From: JAVJUS01 sp040220455
GTDB taxonomy: Bacteria; Pseudomonadota; Alphaproteobacteria; DSM-16000; Inquilinaceae
Assembly: GCA_040220455.1 (NCBI GenBank)
Contig: JAVJUS010000034.1
Span: 1-13,937, forward strand
Reading direction: 5' to 3'
DNA: 13,937 bases
This document shows, one piece after another, positions 1 to 6,691 of this stretch (the first letter of the stretch is position 1; each line of letters starts with the position of its first letter). Both the position numbers and the translations under genes were made by a program. The notes under the pieces were generated by a model that saw only the letters and a list, made by a program, of their open reading frames with translations, was not told where the DNA came from and ran no database searches.

Positions 1-135
1 CTGGTCGAGCGCTTCTTCAACAAGATCAAGCACTTCAGGGCCATCGCAACGCGCTTCGAAAAGCATGCCGCCAACTATCTCGCTCTCGTAAAACTCGCTG
101 CCGCCCGTATCTGGATGCGGTTTATGAGTCGGTGA
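1..135 (+). CDS. IS5-family transposase, C-terminal fragment (cut by window start)
   Basis: An open frame enters from the left edge and ends at TGA 133-135, giving 44 residues that begin LVERFFNKIKHF and continue through RAIATRFEKHAANYLALV. The ER-FFNKIK-FR-IATRFEK arrangement is the conserved end of the IS5/IS427-type DDE transposase core; the E of VER is the expected third catalytic acid, followed by the conserved lysine. The rest of the protein lies outside the window, so it cannot be told whether the element is intact. The fragment counts 74 G+C in 135 bases (55%), well below the neighbouring ABC genes, which fits a mobile element. No terminal inverted repeat can be identified without the left end; it should lie shortly after 135. 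Family is quite sure, subgroup is not. Confidence 0.85.
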   Translation: MVERFFNKIKHFRAIATRFEKHAANYLALVKLAAARIWMRFMSR

Positions 136-287
136 CCTAGACGAATTGCCAGGATGGCGGAAACGTCGACGCGCCGCCGGGCCGCGCGCGCCTTCCCGGT
201 CCGGCACGGTTGCGCCCGCTCGGGCCATGCGGAGCCGCGACGCCGGCAGAGCCCCCCCCCCTCGCCTCCCGGCGCGGCCGGTGTCGA
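136..287. other. Intergenic gap between transposase and cfa
   Basis: This gap should contain the right end of the insertion sequence and whatever follows the cfa stop codon. I see a short inverted repeat GCCCG-CT-CGGGC at 214-225 and a run of ten C at 252-261, but no U-tailed hairpin that would be a convincing terminator. Two short overlapping frames here have arginine/proline-rich, protein-unlike translations and I do not call them genes. Confidence 0.5.
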
Positions 288-1511
288 TCAAGCCTGGGCG
301 GACAGCCCCTGCTCCTCCACCTCCCTTTCGGCGTCGATCATGTAGTCCCGGGTGATGGGAACGGCATCGACGCGTCGCGTGACCTGGAGCTGGAACACCA
401 TGTTCGTGCGCCGACGGAATCCGACCTCGCAGAGTGCCAGATAGTATTCCCACATCCGGCAGAACCGCTCGTCGTAGAGGGCCGCGACCTCGTCCCACCG
501 CGCCATGAACCGTTCGCGCCACAGACGCAGGGTCTCGGCGTAGTGCAGACGGAGGATCTCGACATCCGTTGTCCAGAGGCCGGTCGGCTCCACGGCCGCG
601 AAGACCTCGGACATCGAGGGAAGATCCGCTCCCGGGAATATGTATTTGCGAATGAAAGGATTGATCGGCGCCGGCGTATCGGAATAGCCGATCGAATGGA
701 CGAGCGCGACGCCATCGTCGGCCAGGAGTTCACGGATCCGTTCGAAGAACTCGGAATAATTCCGTTTTCCCACATGCTCGAACATGCCGACCGAGACGAT
801 CCGGTCGAACGGGCCTTCGACGTCGCGATAGTCCTTCAACTCGAACCGCAGTCGCCGGCGCGCCGGCGAGGCGGCGGCCCGGCGGACGCTGTGGGCATGC
901 TGCTCGGTGCTCAGGGTCACGCCCGTGACATCGGCCCCGAACTCCTCGGCGAGGTAGAGACCGAGACCACCCCAGCCCGAGCCGATATCCAGGACTCTCA
1001 GGCCGGGCCGGTCGAGGCAAAGCTTCGCCGCGATGTGGCGCTTCTTCTGCTCCTGCGCGGTCTCCAGCGTATCCGCCGGCGTCATGAAATAGGCGCAGGA
1101 ATACTGGCGGTCCGCATCCAGGAAGACGTCGTAGAGCGCTGAAGAGAGGTCGTAGTGATGGGCGACGTTGCGCCGGGCCCGCGCCGCGGGATTCGCCTGC
1201 TTGAGGCGCCGGCCCCATCGTTCCAGGAGGTCCAGCCAGGGGTTGCGACCGGTCCTGCCGTAGTTTCTCGCGACGACGTCGAGGAAGGAGTAGAGGCTCC
1301 CTTCCTCGATCACGAGCCGGCCGTCCATATAGGCTTCCCCGATGGAAAGCGCCGGATTGAGCGCCAGCACGTACCCGCTTGCCGCGGTGGTCAGCCGCAA
1401 GGTCGCGACCGGAGGGCTGTCATCGCCGATGTGCCGTCGCCGACCCGCCGAGTCGACGACACAGAGACTGCCTTCCCGCACGACCGATCCGAGCAACGTC
1501 GTGAACAGCAT
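288..1511 (-). CDS. cfa: Cyclopropane-fatty-acyl-phospholipid synthase
   Basis: This 407-residue SAM-dependent enzyme would methylenate cis double bonds of unsaturated phospholipid acyl chains at the membrane, a common stress and stationary-phase modification. The N-terminal lipid-facing region (about 1-105) leads into NVAHHYDLSSALYDVFLD (115-132) and QYSCAYF, with the conserved Cys139. The SAM-binding glycine motif LDIGSGWGG is at 174-182. GMFEHVG carries Glu245, HSIG is at 272-275, and the late MWEYYL contributes a tyrosine, all matching active-site positions of the family. Length is typical. The frame stays open to 1835, but residues upstream of the chosen ATG (1511) look non-coding; MLFTTLLGSVVREGSL is a normal family start. 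An in-frame ATG at 1568 is the alternative. Part of the gene is less GC-rich than its neighbours (68 of 120 bases in 601-720), and an IS tail lies just beyond its 3' end. Confidence 0.92.
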   Translation of the reverse strand: MLFTTLLGSVVREGSLCVVDSAGRRRHIGDDSPPVATLRLTTAASGYVLALNPALSIGEAYMDGRLVIEEGSLYSFLDVVARNYGRTGRNPWLDLLERWGRRLKQANPAARARRNVAHHYDLSSALYDVFLDADRQYSCAYFMTPADTLETAQEQKKRHIAAKLCLDRPGLRVLDIGSGWGGLGLYLAEEFGADVTGVTLSTEQHAHSVRRAAASPARRRLRFELKDYRDVEGPFDRIVSVGMFEHVGKRNYSEFFERIRELLADDGVALVHSIGYSDTPAPINPFIRKYIFPGADLPSMSEVFAAVEPTGLWTTDVEILRLHYAETLRLWRERFMARWDEVAALYDERFCRMWEYYLALCEVGFRRRTNMVFQLQVTRRVDAVPITRDYMIDAEREVEEQGLSAQA

Positions 1512-1707
1512 TTTCCGACCCCGAGATCGCAGGGTGTCGGCCGCCCCGTACCCCTGGGAATCGAGCATAGCCGCGTGGTTCGATCCCGAAAACCGGGAAG
1601 ATCGCTGAACGGGCGCATGCGCGCTCCCTCGACGGCTCCACGCGAGAACCCGGCCGGGACCCGCCCTGGTCACGGATTGCCTCGGCTTGCTCGACAGCCG
1701 CGATGAG
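1512..1707. promoter_or_regulatory. Gap upstream of cfa, with a small hairpin
   Basis: This gap separates the end of the ABC operon from cfa, both on the minus strand, so it should hold the ABC operon's terminator and any cfa promoter. The one structure I see is TCCCG (1584-1588), a five-base loop, then CGGGA (1594-1598), with CGA/TCG possibly extending the stem. It lies about 75 bases before the cfa start and could be a weak terminator or part of the cfa leader. No clear -35/-10 pair was found. Confidence 0.3.
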
Positions 1708-2781
1708 CTATCGCGACGGTTTCGGCAGCACCCAGCCGTCGTCGACGGCCACCGCGACCCGGTCGCCGACGGCGGGCGGAGGGCCGGAGGTGGGGACCTG
1801 GAGGACCGTGTCCTGGTCCGCTTCGACCCGGGCATGCACCGTGGTCACCGGGCCGTGGAAGATCAGATTGTCGACCCGGGCCGGCACCGCGTTCCCCGCC
1901 TCCTCGTTCCCGGCGAGACGCAGGCGCTCGGCGCGCAGCACGGCCCGGCCGGCGCGTCCCGGCACGGCGGCCCCGCGCAGGCTGACCGGCCGGTCCCAGA
2001 GCCGCGCGGCGACCCGGCCCGCGCCGTCGCCGCCCTCGATCGCCACCGGGACCACTTGCCCGCGCCCGACGAAGCGGGCGACCGTCTCGTCCGCCGGCTC
2101 GTCATAGAGGGTGCGCGGCGGCGCGACCTGGGCGATCCGCCCGTCGACCATCACGGCGACCCGGTCGGCCAGCGCCATCGCCTCGGCCTGGTCGTGAGTG
2201 ACATAGACGAAAGTCGCCCCGGCCGCCGCGTGGAAGCGCCGGAACTCGACCTGCAGGCTCTCGCGCAGATGGACGTCGAGATTGGCCAGCGGCTCGTCGA
2301 GCAGGACCACCGACGGCTCGGCCGCCAGGCACCGGGCGAGCGCGACCCGCTGGCGCTGCCCGCCGCTCAGCGCCGCCGGCCGGCGGTCGGCGAAGCCGGT
2401 CAGGCCGACCAGCTCGAGCGCCAGGGCCACCCGCGACGCGCGCTCGGTCCTGGCCACGCGCCGGACCTTGAGCGGATAGCCGACATTGTCCGCGACGCTC
2501 AGATGCGGCCAGAGGGCGTAGGATTGGAAGACCATGCCCAGGCGCCGGCGCTCCGGCGGCACCGCCGTCCGCGGCCCGGCCACGGTCTCCCCGTCGATGG
2601 CGATCGTGCCGTCATCGGGATGCTCGAACCCGGCGATCAGGCGCAGCAGCGTGGTCTTGCCGCAGCCCGAGGCCCCCAGCAGGGCCACGAATTCGCCGGG
2701 GGCGACGCGCAGCGACACGCCGTCGACCGCCGCCGTCTCGCCGAAGCGCTTGGTCAGGCTGTCGAGGCTCACGCCTGCCAT
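1708..2781 (-). CDS. ABC transporter ATPase, ferric/AfuA/phosphonate type
   Basis: This 357-residue cytoplasmic ATPase powers the importer formed with the next two upstream genes. Walker A GASGCGKT is at 36-43, the Q-loop glutamine in VFQSYALWPH near 86, the signature LSGGQRQR at 138-145, Walker B VVLLDEP at 158-164, and the switch histidine in VTHDQAEA near 196. A C-terminal TOBE-like region (about 240-357) contains RAERLRL and NLIFHGPVTTVHA. This is the FbpC/PotA/MalK-like subclass with a regulatory C-terminus. The ATG (2779-2781) has GGAG seven bases upstream, inside the end of the permease gene, and the two genes overlap by 13 bases, so they are translated together. The substrate cannot be read from the ATPase; the binding protein argues against assuming iron. 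Confidence 0.9.
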   Translation of the reverse strand: MAGVSLDSLTKRFGETAAVDGVSLRVAPGEFVALLGASGCGKTTLLRLIAGFEHPDDGTIAIDGETVAGPRTAVPPERRRLGMVFQSYALWPHLSVADNVGYPLKVRRVARTERASRVALALELVGLTGFADRRPAALSGGQRQRVALARCLAAEPSVVLLDEPLANLDVHLRESLQVEFRRFHAAAGATFVYVTHDQAEAMALADRVAVMVDGRIAQVAPPRTLYDEPADETVARFVGRGQVVPVAIEGGDGAGRVAARLWDRPVSLRGAAVPGRAGRAVLRAERLRLAGNEEAGNAVPARVDNLIFHGPVTTVHARVEADQDTVLQVPTSGPPPAVGDRVAVAVDDGWVLPKPSR

Positions 2782-4511
2782 GGCAGGACTCCGTGAGGGA
2801 GGCGGCGGGCGACCAGGCTCGCCAGCGCCGCGACCGCGAGCGTCGCCGCGACACTGAGGACGGCGACCGCAGCGGCGGCGGTGGCGTTGCCCTCGTCATA
2901 GAGGCTGAAGACGACGACGCCCAGCGTCTCGTTGCCCGTCGACCAGAGCAGCGCGGAGACCGTGAGCTCGTTGACCGCCAGCAGGAAGACGAGCAGCGCG
3001 CCGGCCGCGGCCGTCGGCGCGACCGTGGGCAGCACGATCTCCCGCAGGCGCTTCAGCGCACCGGCGCCGCAGATCTGCGCCGCCTCCTCCTGGGCCGGGT
3101 CGAGGGACTCCATCCCGGCCGCGGCCGGGCGCAGGCCGACGGCCAGGAAGCGGCCGAGATACGCGACCAGGATGATCCAGGCCGTGTTGTAGAGCGAGAC
3201 GTCGAGCACCGGCAGCGGGCGCAGATAGACCAGGATGCAGGCGATGGCGAGCACGATCCCCGGCAGCGCGAAGGGCGCGTCGGCCACGCCGTCGAGCAGT
3301 CGCGCGACCCGCGAGCGCCGGCGCACGGCCAGGAAGGCGATGGGCACGGCGATCGCCCCCGTCGCCACCGCCGCCGCCCCGGCGAGCGCGAAGGAGTTCA
3401 CGAAGGCGCGCCGCGTGGCGTCGTTGTCGAAGAGCACGTCGCGATAATGCTCGAGCGTCGCGGTGCCGGGCGTCAGCGGCACGCCGATCGCCTGGATCAG
3501 CGAGGTCGAGACCAGCGCCAGCAGCGGCAGGATCGCGATCACGGCCAGCAGACCGCCCAGCGCGGTCTCCACCACCGGCCGCCAGGGGCCGAGCGTGAAG
3601 GGCGCCAGCGGCCGGGAGGTCCGGTCGAGCGCGAGACGGCCGCGGCGCTTGGCGATCGCCTGGAGCGCCAGGCCGGCGGCGGCGAGCAGCGCCAGCACGA
3701 AGGCCAGCACCGCCACCTCGCCCAGCACGCTCGGCCCGAAGCCGTTGAGGCGCTGGTAGATCAGCGTCGTCAGCATGGTGTAGCGCCCCGGGATGCCGAG
3801 CAGCGCCGGGACGCCGAAATTCCCGATCGCCGAGACGAAGGCGAGCGCGCCGCCGGCGATGATGGCGGGGCGCAGCAGCGGCAGCACGATGCCGACCGTC
3901 GCGCGCGCCGGCCCGATGCCCGAGGCGCGCGCCGCCTCCACCAGCTCGCCCGGCAGGGTGCGCAGCCCCGCGCGCACGGCGAGGAAGACCATCGGCGCGT
4001 GCTCGATCCCCATCAGCAGGATGATGCCCTCGCGCGAATAGAGCGGATTGCCGCCGCGCGCCGGGTTCTCGATCAGCGGCAGGCGCCACAGCGGGCTGGA
4101 CGGCCCGATCAGCTCCAGCCAGGCGAGCGCGGAGATCTGCGCCGGGATCAGCAGCGGCAGGATCAGCAGGAAGACGAAGGCGGTCCGCGCGCGGATATCG
4201 GTCAGCCCGACCGCGAGCGCCGTGCCGGTGCCCAGCACGATCGACAGGACCGTGGCGCCGAGGCTCGCCTCCAGCGTGTTGACGAGCGCGATCCGGGTGA
4301 AGCGGGAGGAGAAGACCTCCTCGACCAGGGCGGCCGTGCCCTCCCCGCCCGCCGGCGCGACCGCCTCCGACAGCAGGCGCAGCAGCGGCAGGGCGCACAG
4401 GGCCGCGACATAGACGGTGACGACGGCGAGCAGGACCCGCTCGCCGTCGACCCGTAGCGCAGGGGGGCGCGCCGGTCCGGCCGGCGCGCGTGTCGCGACC
4501 CGCGTGGTCAC
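2769..4511 (-). CDS. ABC transporter permease, fused two-domain (FbpB/SfuB type)
   Basis: This 580-residue inner-membrane protein is two homologous permease halves of about six helices each. Hydrophobic segments start near residues 26-48, 83-101 and 112-132. The first EAA loop, EAARASGIGPARATVGIVLP, is at about 192-211, and the second half begins near 315 and carries EEAAQICGAGALKRLREIVLP at about 475-495. These loops dock on the ATPase coupling helices. The fused architecture is usual for ferric, 2-aminoethylphosphonate and AfuABC-type importers. The start is GTG 4509-4511, which overlaps the stop of the binding-protein gene as GTGA, a typical coupled start. The 3' end overlaps the ATPase gene by 13 bases. 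Family is secure; the transported compound is not. Confidence 0.9.
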   Translation of the reverse strand: MTTRVATRAPAGPARPPALRVDGERVLLAVVTVYVAALCALPLLRLLSEAVAPAGGEGTAALVEEVFSSRFTRIALVNTLEASLGATVLSIVLGTGTALAVGLTDIRARTAFVFLLILPLLIPAQISALAWLELIGPSSPLWRLPLIENPARGGNPLYSREGIILLMGIEHAPMVFLAVRAGLRTLPGELVEAARASGIGPARATVGIVLPLLRPAIIAGGALAFVSAIGNFGVPALLGIPGRYTMLTTLIYQRLNGFGPSVLGEVAVLAFVLALLAAAGLALQAIAKRRGRLALDRTSRPLAPFTLGPWRPVVETALGGLLAVIAILPLLALVSTSLIQAIGVPLTPGTATLEHYRDVLFDNDATRRAFVNSFALAGAAAVATGAIAVPIAFLAVRRRSRVARLLDGVADAPFALPGIVLAIACILVYLRPLPVLDVSLYNTAWIILVAYLGRFLAVGLRPAAAGMESLDPAQEEAAQICGAGALKRLREIVLPTVAPTAAAGALLVFLLAVNELTVSALLWSTGNETLGVVVFSLYDEGNATAAAAVAVLSVAATLAVAALASLVARRLPHGVLPWQA

Positions 4512-5503
4512 CCGCCGAACCGCTCCGCGAAGGCCTCCTTGTTGGCCTGGTCCTGCTCGATGATCGTGGCGGGGTCGGCGGCCATGATGGTGATGTCGTC
4601 GGTCGCCGGGAAATGGGCCGGAGGTGCCACGCCCTGCTTGGCCGGGATGTAGCCCTGCTCGGCGGCGAAGGCCTGGCCCGCGTCGGAGAGCTGGAAGTCG
4701 ACGAACGCCTTGGCCGCCTCCACGTTCGAAGCCGTCGACAGGATCGCCACCGGCTCGGTGATCGCGGTCACGCCCTCCTCGGGGAAGACGAAGTCGACCG
4801 GCGAGCCGTCGCGCTTGGCGTTGAGCGGCATGAAGTCGACGATGATGCCGTAGGCCTTCTCCCCGCGGGCCACGGCGTCGAGGACCGAGCCGTTGCCGCG
4901 GCCGGCCACCGCGCCGTTGTCCATTAGCGCGTCGTAGTAGTCCCAGCCGAAGCCGTCCTGCTCGGTCACCGTGCCGACATGGTAGGCCGCCGCGCCGGAG
5001 TAGAGCGGGCTCGGCATGATCACCCGGCCCTCGGCCGCCTCGCTCGTCAGGTCGGTCCAGGAGCTCGGCGCCTCCTCCACCAGGTCGGTGTTGTAGGTGA
5101 TGCCCGTGGTGATCAGCTTGGTGCCGAAATAGGTCATGTCGGCATCATAGACGGCCGGGTCGAAGCCCTCCACCGGGGCCTCGGGATAGGCCATCAGCCG
5201 GTCGTCCTGCTTCAGGTCGGTCATGACCAGGGAGTTCGCGACCAGCAGCACGTCGGGCTGCGGGTCGCCGGCGGCGAACTCGGCGGCCAGCTTGTTCATC
5301 ACCTCGGTCGTGCCGGAGCGGAAGAAGCTGACCTCGACCTCCGGGTACTCGGCGTTGAACGTCTCGATCAGGTCGTTCATCGCCTCGGTCGGGGTCGAGG
5401 TATAGATCATCAGTTCGCCCGACTGGGCCGCGGCCTCGCCCGCGCCCAGGGCGGCGACGGCGATCAGGGCGCCCGCGGCGCCGGCGATCTGGGTCTTGGT
5501 CAT
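4508..5503 (-). CDS. Periplasmic substrate-binding protein of the ABC importer
   Basis: This 331-residue protein starts with a Sec signal peptide (positive MTKTQ, then a hydrophobic stretch, AAA-Q cleavage near 26-27). The mature protein opens ELMIYTSTPTEAMNDLIETF, the start of type 2 periplasmic binding proteins of the FbpA/AfuA/PhnS group. A loop SPLYSGAAAYHVGT (165-178), rich in small and hydroxyl residues, is where related proteins hold anionic groups. Where FbpA-type proteins carry neighbouring tyrosines that bind ferric iron, this one reads AYGIIVDFMPLNAK (217-230). I therefore think a phosphorylated or otherwise anionic organic ligand is at least as likely as iron. It is the first gene of the operon: the ATG (5501-5503) has GGAGG seven bases upstream, and its TGA overlaps the permease GTG. 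Confidence 0.88.
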   Translation of the reverse strand: MTKTQIAGAAGALIAVAALGAGEAAAQSGELMIYTSTPTEAMNDLIETFNAEYPEVEVSFFRSGTTEVMNKLAAEFAAGDPQPDVLLVANSLVMTDLKQDDRLMAYPEAPVEGFDPAVYDADMTYFGTKLITTGITYNTDLVEEAPSSWTDLTSEAAEGRVIMPSPLYSGAAAYHVGTVTEQDGFGWDYYDALMDNGAVAGRGNGSVLDAVARGEKAYGIIVDFMPLNAKRDGSPVDFVFPEEGVTAITEPVAILSTASNVEAAKAFVDFQLSDAGQAFAAEQGYIPAKQGVAPPAHFPATDDITIMAADPATIIEQDQANKEAFAERFGG

Positions 5504-5817
5504 GAAGGTGCCTCCGGAGTGTCGAGAGCGGGCCGAGCCTTGGGAAACGGGCGGCGCCGGGACGTCGGCCGCGGGGCTCTCGCGAGATCGGGATGATTGG
5601 CGGCGCCACCCCGCGTGACGGCCGGCTGATAGCAGGTTTGCGTTGCAGTTTTTCTACGATCATGCCGATCGGGCAACATCGGCGTATGCGCCGGATCGAG
5701 CGGACCCGGCCGCGCGGCGCCAGCGGTGGCGGCTCGCGGGATGCCCTCGAACTGGACGTCGGCGCCCGGATGTGGTCGTGTGCGGCCTCATCACCCTGAA
5801 CCGGGAGTCGCCGCGCC
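5504..5817. promoter_or_regulatory. Divergent intergenic region of the ABC operon and the cyclophilin
   Basis: These 314 bases separate divergent genes and must carry promoters for both. I see the binding-protein ribosome site GGAGG (minus strand, about 5511-5515). The least GC-rich part is around 5636-5680, with a run of five T. It contains GTTGC (5642-5646) and GCAAC (5673-5677) as distant inverted arms, the palindrome CCGATCGG (5665-5672) and a small hairpin CGGCG-TATG-CGCCG (5680-5693). On the minus strand, TG-C-TATCAG near 5627-5635 could be an extended -10, but I find no good -35. No recognisable Fur, RirA or Irr site was seen. Short frames here do not look like genes. Confidence 0.45.
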
Positions 5818-6345
5818 ATGCGCCGGATCCTGCTCGCCACCGTCATCGGGAGTCTCGTCGCCGTCATGTCCGCCGCCAGCCCCGCCCAGGCCCCGGAAGA
5901 CACGCTGCACCTGGAGCTGTCGACCGGCCCCGTGACGATCGAGATGCGCCCGGACCTCGCCCCACGCCATATCGCCCGCATCAAGGAACTCGTGGGCGAA
6001 GGCTTCTACGACGGCGTGATCTTCCACCGCGTCATCGACGGCTTCATGGCCCAGACCGGGGACCCGACCGGCACCGGCCGCGGCGGCTCGGACAAGCCGG
6101 ACCTGAAGGCGGAGTTCACGGACACGTCGTTCGAGCGCGGCACGCTCGGCATGGCGCGTACGCCCGACCCGAACAGCGCCAACAGCCAGTTCTTCATCAT
6201 GTTCGCCCCCGCGCCGCACCTGAACGGCCAGTACACGGTCTGGGGCAAGGTGGTCGAGGGGATGGAGAACGTCGACGCCCTGCCGCGCGGCGAGCCGCCG
6301 GCCGAGCCGGGCCGCATCGTCTCGGCGACCGTCGGCGGGCAATAG
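5818..6345 (+). CDS. Peptidyl-prolyl cis-trans isomerase, periplasmic cyclophilin
   Basis: This 175-residue cyclophilin catalyses proline cis-trans isomerisation during folding. MRRILLATVIGSLVAVM followed by SPAQA at 21-25 is a Sec signal peptide, so it should act in the periplasm like PpiA. The core shows GFYDGVIFHRVIDGFMAQTGD (from residue 62) with catalytic Arg71 and Gln79, then GTLGMARTPDPNSANSQFFI with the conserved QFF near 124-126, and HLNGQYTVWGKVVEGM with His134. Size is normal for a signal-peptide-bearing bacterial cyclophilin. GGGAG lies ten bases before the ATG. The small membrane-protein gene follows 31 bases downstream and may be co-transcribed. Confidence 0.95.
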   Translation: MRRILLATVIGSLVAVMSAASPAQAPEDTLHLELSTGPVTIEMRPDLAPRHIARIKELVGEGFYDGVIFHRVIDGFMAQTGDPTGTGRGGSDKPDLKAEFTDTSFERGTLGMARTPDPNSANSQFFIMFAPAPHLNGQYTVWGKVVEGMENVDALPRGEPPAEPGRIVSATVGGQ

Positions 6346-6352
6346 CGCCGCG

Positions 6353-6370
6353 GGCGTCGGCGCCGACGCC
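6353..6370. repeat. 18-bp perfect palindrome between cyclophilin and small membrane gene
   Basis: GGCGTCGGCGCCGACGCC equals its own reverse complement. In RNA it can form a seven-pair stem with a GCGC loop. It starts 8 bases after the cyclophilin stop and ends 6 bases before the next ATG, overlapping the beginning of that gene's ribosome-binding region. It has no U tract, so it is more likely an attenuating or mRNA-stabilising hairpin, or an operator, than a classical terminator. Confidence 0.5.
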
Positions 6371-6376
6371 AGGATC

Positions 6377-6577
6377 ATGCGACGGGACGAGGCGATCGGC
6401 TGGATCGTCTGGGGCGGGCTGACGGTCGTCGCCGCGCTCGCCCTCGTGGCGGTCGTCGTCGTGCTGGTGGGCTCGATCCCGCTGCTGATCGCGCTGTTCC
6501 CGCTCACCCTCGCCGCCGTCGCCACGGTCGTCGCCGTCGTCTGGTGGCGCGAGCGCCAGGCCCGCAAGCGCCGGTAG
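6377..6577 (+). CDS. Small two-helix inner-membrane protein, unknown function
   Basis: A 66-residue protein with a short charged start (MRRDEAIG), a hydrophobic helix at about 9-34, a second at about 36-57 after GSIP, and a basic tail RERQARKRR. The positive tail and start predict both ends in the cytoplasm. The residue pattern (long runs of V, A, L, W; charges only at the ends) is what a real membrane protein shows and unlike the arginine/proline-rich false frames nearby. AGGA lies just upstream of the ATG. It sits 31 bases after the cyclophilin on the same strand. I recognise no family. The main doubt is that short hydrophobic frames can arise by chance in GTC-rich DNA. Confidence 0.6.
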   Translation: MRRDEAIGWIVWGGLTVVAALALVAVVVVLVGSIPLLIALFPLTLAAVATVVAVVWWRERQARKRR

Positions 6578-6587
6578 GGCGCCGCCC

Positions 6588-6691
6588 GTAGGTCGACTGA
6601 GCGAAGCGAAGCCGACGCGGCGCGGCCGTGCCGAAGCCGAATTGTCGGGATCGCTTCGCTCTCCCGACGTACGACGCAAGCCGGCCTACGA
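6588..6691. repeat. Pair of inverted REP-like hairpins at a convergent gene junction
   Basis: Two related hairpins face each other. Hairpin 1: stem GTCGACT (6592-6598) with AGCCGAC (6610-6616), one A-C mismatch, loop GAGCGAAGCGA. Hairpin 2: stem GTCGGGA (6644-6650) with TCCCGAC (6662-6668), loop TCGCTTCGCTC, the exact reverse complement of the first loop. The variable stem bases differ between copies but still pair (ACT/AGC against GGA/TCC). A half copy ending GGCCTAC (6683-6689) mirrors the opening GTAGGTCG (6588-6595). The unit resembles the widespread GTAGGTCGG...AGCGAAGCG repeat family of proteobacteria. It fills the gap between the small membrane gene and the diheme cytochrome gene and supplies the latter's stop codon. 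It probably acts as a two-way transcript end or mRNA-stabilising element. Confidence 0.75.

Noticed and set aside
210..1142. A 310-codon open frame on the plus strand
   Set aside because: It is antisense to cfa, whose active-site motifs are all present on the minus strand.
1512..1835. N-terminal extension of cfa to a 515-residue protein
   Set aside because: The extra 108 residues are S/R/P-rich, partly overlap the ABC ATPase gene in another frame, and lie before a normal family N-terminus. The frame is simply open by chance.
2793..4457. A 554-codon open frame on the plus strand
   Set aside because: It lies antisense to the permease gene, and its translation is dominated by R, Q, D, G and H with no recognisable domain. 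It arises because high third-position GC removes stop codons from the opposite strand.
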